Shown here in pieces: positions 6,515-12,354 of a stretch of 12,453 nt of DNA. This DNA is from JAHRAH01 sp051009015 (GTDB taxonomy: Bacteria; Pseudomonadota; Gammaproteobacteria; Tethybacterales; Persebacteraceae): NCBI GenBank assembly GCA_051009015.1, contig JBPCWZ010000149.1, positions 1 to 12,453 of the forward strand, written 5' to 3'. A program made the position numbers and the translations under genes. Each line of letters opens with the position of its first letter. Positions within the stretch are counted from its first letter, which is position 1. The notes beneath the pieces were generated by a model. The model searched no databases. It was not told the DNA's origin and saw nothing but the letters and a program-made list of their open reading frames with translations.

Positions 6515-8476
6515 ATGAGCGATATTGATTCGGTACTTAAGGAGACGCGCGCTTTTGCGCCGCCCGCGGGTTTTGGCGATGCCAATGTCCCTTCGCGGGC
6601 GGTTTATGACAACCTTGTCAAAGAAGCAGGGGAAGATTGGCTTGGCTTTTGGCGGCGGCATGCCGAAGGCGAGATAACATGGCAAAAGCCGTTTTCGCAA
6701 GTGTATGACGGCGCGCGCGCGCCTTTTCACAAGTGGTTTTGCGGCGGCAAACTCAACATATCGGCAAACTGCCTTGACCGTCATATAGCGGAGAGCGGCG
6801 ACAAAACGGCGATTATTTGCGAGCGCGATGACGGCAAGACCGAAACGCGCACCTATCGCGAGATGCTTGCCGAAGTTTGCCGCTTTGCCAATGCCCTGTC
6901 GGCGATGGGCGTGAAAAAAGGCGACCGCGTTATTATCTATATGCCGATGCGCACGGAAGCGGTCGTAGCGATGCAGGCATGCGCAAGATTGGGCGCGGTG
7001 CATTCTGTTGTGTTTGGCGGCTTTTCGGCAAAATCCCTTGCCGAGCGGATAAAAGATGCGGGCGCGGTTGCCGTCATTACTGCGGACGAAAGCGTGCGCG
7101 GCGGCAAAACCATCCCGCTGAAAAAAACCGTGGATGATGCCTTGGAAATGGCACCGGGCATTATTAAAAAAGTTGTCGTTTTGCGCCGCACCGGCGGCGA
7201 TGTATCTTTTGACGACTCCCGCGATATTTGGTGGCATGATGCCATTCGCGAACAGGCAAGCGAGCGCGAGCCGGAAATGATGGATGCCGAAGACGCGCTT
7301 TTTATTCTCTACACTTCCGGCTCCACCGGCAAGCCCAAAGGAATACTGCACACTTGCGGCGGTTATTTGCTGGGGGCGATATTATCCATGCGCTGGGTTT
7401 TTGACTATCGCGCCGATGATATTTTCTGGTGCACGGCGGATGTCGGCTGGATAACGGGGCATAGTTATGTCGCCTATGGCCCGATGGCTGTCGGGGCGAC
7501 TCAGGTAATCTTTGAGGGCGTGCCGACTTATCCGGATGCCGGGCGTTTTTGGCAACTGATACAAAAACACAAAGTATCGGTTTTTTACACCGCGCCGACG
7601 GCGATACGCTCGCTCATCAAAGCGGGCGGCGATTTGCCGAAGGAATACGATTTGTCGTCATTGCGGCTTTTGGGCACGGTCGGCGAGCCGATAAACCCCG
7701 AAGCATGGATGTGGTATTACAACACCGTCGGCGGCGGCAAATGCCCGATAGTAGACACATGGTGGCAGACCGAAACCGGCAGCAATATGATAGCCCCCCT
7801 GCCCGGTGCGATAGCGACAAAGCCCGGCTCCTGCACTTTGCCCTTGCCGGGCATTTTTGCCGCGGTTGTTGACGAAAAGGGCGGGCATCTGCCGCCGGGG
7901 CGCGGCGGGTATTTGGTCATTACCAAACCCTGGCCCTCGCAACTTCGCACCATCTGGGGCGATGATGCGCGGTATAAGGAAACTTATTATCCAAAAGCGG
8001 TTGCGGGCGGCAGGTTTTATGTCGCCGGCGATTCGGCAAACCGCGATGCCGATGGTTATTTTTGGATGATGGGAAGGATAGACGATGTGCTGAATATATC
8101 GGGTCATCGGCTGGGGACGATGGAAATAGAATCGGCATTGGTCGCCAACCCCAAAGTCGCCGAAGCGGCGGTCATCGGCAAGCCCGACGAGACAACCGGC
8201 GAAGCGATAGTGGCTTTTGTCGTATTGAAAGGCGCGCGCCCGGAAGGCAATGATGCGCTATCTTTGGCAAAAGAACTTCGCAACTGGGTCGGCGATGAGA
8301 TAGGCGCGATAGCCAAGCCGAAAGATATCCGTTTTGGCGACAACCTGCCCAAAACCCGCAGCGGCAAAATAATGCGCCGCCTTTTGCGCGTCATCGCCAG
8401 CGGCGAAAAGATAACCCAAGACACATCAACACTGGAAAACCCGGCAATACTTGACCAACTGGCAAAAAGCACATAA
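6515..8476 (+). CDS. acs: Acetyl-CoA synthetase (AMP-forming)
   Basis: A 653-aa protein with the full length and motif set of Acs, which makes acetyl-CoA from acetate, ATP and CoA in the cytoplasm. Motifs: P-loop YTSGSTGKPKG (266-276), TADVGWITGHS (307-317), VGEPINPEAW (389-398), DTWWQTETG (414-422), SGHRLGTMEIESAL (529-542), and LPKTRSGKIMRRLLR (611-625) with catalytic Lys618, the residue acetylated by Pat-type enzymes in other bacteria. The acetate-pocket Trp of Salmonella Acs (Trp414) aligns with Trp417; Ile313, Thr314 and Val389 fill the other pocket positions. That favours acetate over longer acids, though propionate remains possible. AGGGAG (6501-6506) lies 8 nt before the ATG. It is 27 nt after the Rieske gene and is the last gene of the run. 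Structured repeats begin 22 nt after its stop. Confidence 0.92.
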   Translation: MSDIDSVLKETRAFAPPAGFGDANVPSRAVYDNLVKEAGEDWLGFWRRHAEGEITWQKPFSQVYDGARAPFHKWFCGGKLNISANCLDRHIAESGDKTAIICERDDGKTETRTYREMLAEVCRFANALSAMGVKKGDRVIIYMPMRTEAVVAMQACARLGAVHSVVFGGFSAKSLAERIKDAGAVAVITADESVRGGKTIPLKKTVDDALEMAPGIIKKVVVLRRTGGDVSFDDSRDIWWHDAIREQASEREPEMMDAEDALFILYTSGSTGKPKGILHTCGGYLLGAILSMRWVFDYRADDIFWCTADVGWITGHSYVAYGPMAVGATQVIFEGVPTYPDAGRFWQLIQKHKVSVFYTAPTAIRSLIKAGGDLPKEYDLSSLRLLGTVGEPINPEAWMWYYNTVGGGKCPIVDTWWQTETGSNMIAPLPGAIATKPGSCTLPLPGIFAAVVDEKGGHLPPGRGGYLVITKPWPSQLRTIWGDDARYKETYYPKAVAGGRFYVAGDSANRDADGYFWMMGRIDDVLNISGHRLGTMEIESALVANPKVAEAAVIGKPDETTGEAIVAFVVLKGARPEGNDALSLAKELRNWVGDEIGAIAKPKDIRFGDNLPKTRSGKIMRRLLRVIASGEKITQDTSTLENPAILDQLAKST

Positions 8477-8498
8477 GCCAATTGCCAGCCAATAACCA

Positions 8499-8540
8499 TC
8501 ATTCCCGCATTCTTATCGTCATTCCCGCGAAAGCGGGAAT
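8499..8540. repeat. dRS3-like doublet (half copy plus full palindrome)
   Basis: The half copy TCATTCCCGC (8499-8508) is followed by the full palindrome ATTCCCGC (8521-8528) / GCGGGAAT (8533-8540) with loop GAAA. Read on the minus strand it has the same order and nearly the same spacing as the doublet at 793-830, so the two sit as inverted copies on either side of the dmdA-to-acs block. The hairpin lies 44 nt past the acs stop and may end or stabilise that transcript, though no T-run follows. Confidence 0.8.
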
Positions 8541-8545
8541 CCACC

Positions 8546-8740
8546 GCCGCGAAAGCGGCGCGTTATTAAAGCCCTGCAAAGGGCGACCTGTTCATAGCAC
8601 GGGGCAACGCCCCGTGAATCGGCGTATTAAACAAATAAGCCCTGAAGGGGCGACCGAAAACGATGTCGGCGATTATGATGATGTCGGCGGGGGTTTTGCC
8701 GGGCTTTGCCCTGCAAAAGAATGGGACGCCCCTTCAGGGC
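8546..8740. repeat. Palindromic repeat module, copy A (diverged)
   Basis: The stretch 8477-9495 holds no credible gene. Copy A contains, in order: GCCGC-GAAA-GCGGC (8546-8559); GCCCT-GCAA-AGGGC (8571-8584); an 8-bp hairpin CACGGGGC / GCCCCGTG (8598-8605 / 8609-8616); then GCCCTGAAGGGGCG (8639-8652), inverted as CGCCCCTTCAGGGC at 8727-8740. The order matches copies B and C, but the final arm is GCCCTGAAGGGGCG where B and C have GCCCTGTAAGGGCG. The change is present in both arms, so pairing is kept. The intervening 74 nt is unlike B or C. Confidence 0.75.
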
Positions 8741-8751
8741 TATGACATAAA

Positions 8752-8797
8752 GGAGATTCCCGCCTCCCCCGTCATTCCCACGAAAGCGAGAATCTCC
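8752..8797. repeat. dRS3-like doublet, degenerate, with outer inverted arms
   Basis: The half copy ATTCCCGC (8756-8763) is followed by a degenerate full element at 8774-8793 with the same GAAA loop (8782-8785). An additional inverted pair, GGAGATTC (8752-8759) and GAATCTCC (8790-8797), encloses the doublet. This is the third instance of the half-plus-full arrangement in the window. Confidence 0.65.
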
Positions 8798-8806
8798 TAA
8801 ATCATC

Positions 8807-9130
8807 GCCGCGAAAGCGGCGCGTTATCAAAGCCCTGTAAGGGCGGCGTGTTATAGCACGGGGCAACGCCCCGTGAATCGGTGTTATTAACAATATAGCC
8901 CTGTAAGGGCGATACCAAAAAACGGCGGCGGTAATGGTGTCGCCCTTACAGGGCTTTGGTTATTGGAATGCGCTAACACAGGGCGTTGCCCTGTGCTATA
9001 ACATTGCGCCCTTACGGGGCTTTAAGAATGATGGCGGGCGGCGGATGGGCGGCTATATGTTATAACGCCATTGACGGCAAAAACCATTGTTTGACCTGCG
9101 ACAAAAACGGCAATCGGCGGTTTTGTAATG
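8807..9130. repeat. Palindromic repeat module, copy B (full nested palindrome)
   Basis: It starts with GCCGC-GAAA-GCGGC (8807-8820). A 47-bp arm (8829-8875) is inverted at 8977-9023 with 41 of 47 positions matching, and each arm carries its own 8-bp hairpin (8857-8875; 8977-8995). Nested inside is a 19-bp inverted pair, 8898-8916 and 8936-8954, with one mismatch. A non-palindromic tail (9024-9130) follows. The tail and the 134-nt head (8824-8957) recur in copy C. Copy C lacks 66 nt, the distance between two 17-bp direct repeats here (8941-8957 and 9007-9023). Confidence 0.85.
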
Positions 9131-9174
9131 TCATTGCCGCATTTTAATTCCGTCATTGCCGCGAAAGCGGGAAT
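9131..9174. repeat. dRS3-like doublet between modules B and C
   Basis: The half copy TCATTGCCGC (9131-9140) and a full element ATTGCCGC-GAAA-GCGGGAAT (9155-9174). Both halves share the same C-to-G change (ATTGCC in place of ATTCCC), so half and full copies here were probably copied from each other or duplicated together. The right arm keeps GCGGGAAT, leaving one mismatched pair. Confidence 0.75.
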
Positions 9175-9186
9175 CCAATGGCGGCA

Positions 9187-9427
9187 TTATCAAAGCCCTG
9201 TAAGGGCGGCATGTTATAGCACGGGGCATCGCCCCGTGAATCGTTGTTATTAACAATATAGCCCTGTAAGGGCGATACCAAAAAACGACGGCGGCAATGG
9301 TGTCGCCCTTACAGGGCTTTAAGAATGATGGCGGGGGGCGGATGGGCGGCGATTTGTTATAACGCCATTGACGGCGATAACCATTGCCTGACCTGCGACA
9401 AGGACGGCAAGCGGCGGTTTTGTAATG
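9187..9427. repeat. Palindromic repeat module, copy C (66-nt shorter copy of B)
   Basis: Positions 9187-9320 align without gaps to 8824-8957 (134 nt), and 9321-9427 align without gaps to 9024-9130 (107 nt), with few substitutions in the first part. Hairpin CACGGGGC-ATC-GCCCCGTG lies within 9220-9238. The inner inverted pair is GCCCTGTAAGGGCG (9261-9274) against CGCCCTTACAGGGC (9304-9317). The right outer arm seen in B is missing. With B it forms a direct tandem duplication with a period of about 300-360 nt. Confidence 0.85.
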
Positions 9428-9429
9428 AC

Positions 9430-9482
9430 ATCCCCGCATAAACGGGAATCTACAAAGCCGTCATTCCCGCGAAAGCAGGAAT
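9430..9482. repeat. Two tandem dRS3-like elements at the end of the ankyrin gene
   Basis: Elements at 9430-9449 (loop ATAA, imperfect arms) and 9463-9482 (loop GAAA, one mismatch) are each followed by CTACAAA, making a 33-nt period. The second ends 14 nt from the stop codon of the minus-strand ankyrin gene, so in that transcript it forms a hairpin straight after the coding region. It may protect the 3' end, but no T-run makes it a classical terminator. Confidence 0.7.
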
Positions 9483-9495
9483 CTACAAACCGCCG

Positions 9496-10962
9496 CTATT
9501 CCAATTCGCGCAGCAACTTGTCGGCTTTTTGCTCGTTTTTTGTGCCTATCTTTTTCATCGCCCCCTGCACAAAAAGCGCGATGACGCTGTCTTTGCCGTG
9601 CTCTTCTATGGCAATATCCAACGGTGTCTTTTCGTCATTTGTGCGCGCAAATAAATCCGCCCCCGCTTTGACAAGGGCAAGTGCAGTTTCGGCGTGACCA
9701 TCATCTGCCGCCAAATGCAAAGGAGTCCAGCCATGGGTACTTTTTGCCCCGATATCCGCCCCCGCACTGACAAGGACAAGCGTGGTTTCGGCGCGACCGT
9801 TATATGCCGCAATATGCAAAGGCGTTCCACCATCGTCTGTTTTTGCCTCAATATCAGCCCCCGCTTTGACAAGGGCAAGCACAATTTCGGTGCGACCACT
9901 CATTGCCGCCAAATGTAAAGGCGTTGCGTCATCTTTATCTTGCACCTCAGTATCTGCCCTCGCTTTGATAAGGGCAAGCGCTATTTCGGTGCGACCGCGC
10001 ATTGCCGCCCAATGCAGAGGCGTTCCGCCAGAGCCAGATTGTGCTTTAATATCCGCCCCCGCTTTGATAAGGGCAAGGGCTATTTCGGTGCGACCTTCCC
10101 ATGCCGCATAATGCAAGGGTGTCCAGCCACTGCTATCTTTTACCCCAATATCCGCCCCCGCTTTGACAAGGGCAAGCGCGGTTTTAGTGCGACCCCTCTC
10201 TGCCGCACTATGCAAAGGCGTCCCGCCATCCTTGCTTTTGGCGTTAATATCTGCCCCCGCTTTGACAAGGGCAAGCGCGGTTTTAGTGCAACCCCACCCT
10301 GCCGCCCAATGCAAAGGCGTCCCGCCATTGTTAGGTTGTGCTTCAATATCCGCCCCCGCTTTGACAAGGGCAAGGGCGGTTTTGGCTTGACCCCGCTTTG
10401 CCGCACTATGCAAAGGCGTCTCACCATCGTTAGATTGTGCCCCGATAGCCACCCCCGCTTTGATAAAGGCAAGTGCAGTTTCGGTTTGACCATGCGCTGA
10501 AGCATAATGCAAAGGCGTCCCGCCATTGTTATTTTTAGCGTCAATAGCCGCTCCCGCTTTGACAAAGGCAAGGACGGTTTCGGTGCTAACATATCCTGCC
10601 GCAAAATGCAAAGGCGTATCGCCAATGACATTCTTCGCGTTAATATCCGCTCCCGCCTTGACAAGGGCAAGTGCGTTTCTGGCGCGACCATGAGATACCG
10701 CTTCATGCAAAAGCGTACAGCCATAGATATCTTTTTCGTTGATATCCGCCCCCGCCTTAATGAGGACATCCACGGTTTCGGTTTGACCGTGTTTTGCCGC
10801 GTACTCTAAAGCCGTCACGCCGTGGTTGTCTTTTGCGTTAACAACCGCCCCACCGTCAAGCAATCGCTTAACTTTGGCGACTTTGCCCATCTTCGCCACC
10901 CAATGCAGGGGCGAAAAAGGAATATCCGAGAGATAGCAAAAAATGCGCAAAAAAGTAATCAT
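9496..10962 (-). CDS. Ankyrin-repeat protein, 13 full repeats plus C-terminal cap
   Basis: A 488-aa protein made almost wholly of ankyrin repeats: thirteen 33-residue units (16-444), a partial fourteenth (KTPLDIAIEEHG...), and a short charged tail rich in Lys and Glu. The consensus unit is GTPLHxAAxxGRTETALAL followed by VKAGADIxAKxxDG. The canonical TPLH, AA, LV and GAD(I/V) positions are kept in nearly all units, so a folded solenoid for protein binding is expected. ATG 10962 is preceded by AAGGGAAG (complement of 10971-10978) at good spacing. The first 15 residues are mildly hydrophobic (MITFLRIFCYL) but do not form a clear signal peptide, so location is uncertain. It lies 36 nt downstream of the ankyrin lipoprotein on the same strand, and the two C-termini are alike (FARTNDEKTPLDIAI against FARTNNGETPLDVAI), so they are paralogues, probably co-transcribed. 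The binding partner is unknown. Confidence 0.9.
   Translation of the reverse strand: MITFLRIFCYLSDIPFSPLHWVAKMGKVAKVKRLLDGGAVVNAKDNHGVTALEYAAKHGQTETVDVLIKAGADINEKDIYGCTLLHEAVSHGRARNALALVKAGADINAKNVIGDTPLHFAAGYVSTETVLAFVKAGAAIDAKNNNGGTPLHYASAHGQTETALAFIKAGVAIGAQSNDGETPLHSAAKRGQAKTALALVKAGADIEAQPNNGGTPLHWAAGWGCTKTALALVKAGADINAKSKDGGTPLHSAAERGRTKTALALVKAGADIGVKDSSGWTPLHYAAWEGRTEIALALIKAGADIKAQSGSGGTPLHWAAMRGRTEIALALIKARADTEVQDKDDATPLHLAAMSGRTEIVLALVKAGADIEAKTDDGGTPLHIAAYNGRAETTLVLVSAGADIGAKSTHGWTPLHLAADDGHAETALALVKAGADLFARTNDEKTPLDIAIEEHGKDSVIALFVQGAMKKIGTKNEQKADKLLRELE
9631..10917 (-). repeat. Tandem array of thirteen 99-bp ankyrin units
   Basis: The coding repeats are visible in DNA as a 99-nt period. 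On the plus strand the core CCCCGCTTTGACAAGGGCAA recurs, exactly or with one to a few changes, at about 9661, 9859, 9958, 10057, 10156, 10255, 10354 and onward. The conserved and variable parts of each unit alternate: the helix-turn segment is nearly identical between units, while the loop codons after AK differ. The nucleotide identity exceeds what protein constraint requires, as expected from unequal crossing-over or gene conversion. Confidence 0.85.
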
Positions 10963-10998
10963 CGGTTTGTCTTCCCTTGGTTATTCCAATTTGTCGCC

Positions 10999-12351
10999 CT
11001 ATCTTCCCATCGCATTCCGTAGAATGCGCGCGATTCTGCTGTTTTTGCCATAATCTTTTATGGCAACATCTAACGGCGTTTCCCCATTATTTGTTCGTGC
11101 AAATACATTCGCCCCCGCTTTGACAAGGGCGAGTGCAGTTTCGGTTTTGCCTCTTACTACCGCCCAATGCAAAGGCGTTGCGCCACTATCAGATTTTGCG
11201 TCAATATACGCTCTTACATTAACAAGAGCAAGGGCAGTTTCGGTTTGACCCAATGCTGCCGCATAATGCAAAGGCGTTGCGCCAAGGTTATCTTTTGCTA
11301 TGATATTCGCCCCCGCTTTGTTAAGGGCAAGCGCAGTTTCGGTATGACCTTCCACTGCCGCAACATGCAAAGGCGTTAAGCCATTGTCATGTTTTGTGTT
11401 AATATCCGCCCCCGCTTTGACAAGGAAAAGGGCGATTTCTGTTAGACCTCCCGCTGCCGCAAAACCCAAAGGCGTATCACCATCATTATCTTTTGCATTA
11501 ACATCCGCCCCCGCTTTGACAAGGAAAAGGACGATTTGGGTTTTACCTTGCGCTGCCGCAATATGCAAAGGCGTCCAACCCTGTTTTCCTTTTGTATTGA
11601 TATCCGCCCCATTATCAATATGGCGCTTGACTTTGGCAAGATTAACATTAATCCCCAAATTCAAAAGCGCAACCAAAGCATCATCCAACTCTTTTTGTCG
11701 GCGGGCGCGCTCCGCTTCTTCCTGCCGTTTCTTTTCAGCGGCAATTAGTCCGCGCTCATAATTAGCAAAGTATGGATTTGCGCCCTCTGCTATCAATCGC
11801 GCCTCTTCTTCGGTATCGCCATTTCGCACCGCCGTCCTTAAAGCATCGTTCAATTCTTTTTGGCGGCGGGCGCGTTCGACTTCTTCCTGCCGTTTCTTTT
11901 CGGCGGCAATGCGGTCTTCCTCTGCCTTTTGCGCGGCGGCTATGCGCTTTTCCTCTGCTTTGCGCTCGGCGGCGATGCGGGCGTCGTGTTTCTTTTCCAT
12001 CTCAAACTCAATGTCATTGTGGAACTGCTCCGCGTCAATGCGATACATATACACATAGCCGCGCTCGGACATGCAATCGGCAAACACTTGCTCCGCCGCC
12101 TTTTCCGCTTTGCCGGACAACAGGCGGCAATCGTTATAATCGGTTTCAATGTGCTGCCATCGGGCGACTTCCGCCTCGCCTTCGGGCATGCCGTCCAAAA
12201 CCGCCTGCACTTGACGATGTATTAACTCCGCCTTTACCGGGATTTTGCCGTCCGCCCTTTCCCGCGTGAAAGGTTCGGGCGTGAGGTCAAGCCCGCCGCC
12301 GCAAGCCGCCATAGAAAGCGCGGCGCAAAACAATAACGACCGCGCCGTCAT
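10999..12351 (-). CDS. Putative lipoprotein with coiled coil and ankyrin repeats
   Basis: A 450-aa protein. N-terminal MTARSLLFCAALSMAAC looks like a lipoprotein signal with Cys17 as the lipidated residue; Met at -3 makes the lipobox imperfect. Residues 40-110 form a small domain with Cys75 and Cys93 (CMSERGYVYMYR). Residues about 115-225 are Ala/Glu/Lys/Arg-rich and should form a charged coiled coil. Within this, IAAEKKRQEE-ERARRQKEL occurs twice (about 148-167 and 203-222). Residues 226-450 hold an N-terminal cap, five full 33-residue ankyrin repeats (259-423) and a C-terminal cap. The layout suggests a membrane-anchored stalk holding an ankyrin binding surface in the periplasm or on the outer surface. 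ATG 12351 follows the upstream gene's stop by 3 nt with no clear Shine-Dalgarno, so coupled translation is likely. TolA-like naming of the coiled coil would be misleading, as it is low complexity. Confidence 0.85.
   Translation of the reverse strand: MTARSLLFCAALSMAACGGGLDLTPEPFTRERADGKIPVKAELIHRQVQAVLDGMPEGEAEVARWQHIETDYNDCRLLSGKAEKAAEQVFADCMSERGYVYMYRIDAEQFHNDIEFEMEKKHDARIAAERKAEEKRIAAAQKAEEDRIAAEKKRQEEVERARRQKELNDALRTAVRNGDTEEEARLIAEGANPYFANYERGLIAAEKKRQEEAERARRQKELDDALVALLNLGINVNLAKVKRHIDNGADINTKGKQGWTPLHIAAAQGKTQIVLFLVKAGADVNAKDNDGDTPLGFAAAGGLTEIALFLVKAGADINTKHDNGLTPLHVAAVEGHTETALALNKAGANIIAKDNLGATPLHYAAALGQTETALALVNVRAYIDAKSDSGATPLHWAVVRGKTETALALVKAGANVFARTNNGETPLDVAIKDYGKNSRIARILRNAMGR
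11083..11577 (-). repeat. Tandem array of five 99-bp ankyrin units
   Basis: Five full units in the lipoprotein gene share the same 99-nt period and the same CCCCGCTTTGACAAGG core as the array at 9631-10917. The likeness is strong enough to allow recombination between the two genes. Confidence 0.8.
11678..11910 (-). repeat. Internal duplication of the coiled-coil segment
   Basis: Positions 11678-11745 and 11842-11910 are close copies about 165 nt apart (55 codons), encoding EKKRQEE(V/A)ERARRQKEL and its flanks. The intervening part (RTAVRNGDTEEEARLIAEGA) resembles a diverged ankyrin half-repeat, so the duplicated unit was probably coiled coil plus ankyrin cap. Confidence 0.75.
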
Positions 12352-12354
12352 CGC

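Noticed and set aside
9131..9439. A 102-codon minus-strand reading frame, and a similar one at 8627-8893
   Set aside because: Both run through the palindromic repeat modules and translate to repeat-derived Arg/Pro/Cys-rich sequence (such as RPYRALI) with no start signal or family likeness.
8477..9495. An insertion sequence or its remnant in the long gene-free stretch
   Set aside because: No transposase-like frame, no single pair of terminal repeats with a target duplication; the content is accounted for by dRS3-like doublets and the three palindromic modules.
9631..10917. Regular repeat with conserved core and variable spacers, considered as a CRISPR array
   Set aside because: The period is 99 nt, the whole stretch is one open frame, and it translates to ankyrin repeats; no cas genes are present.
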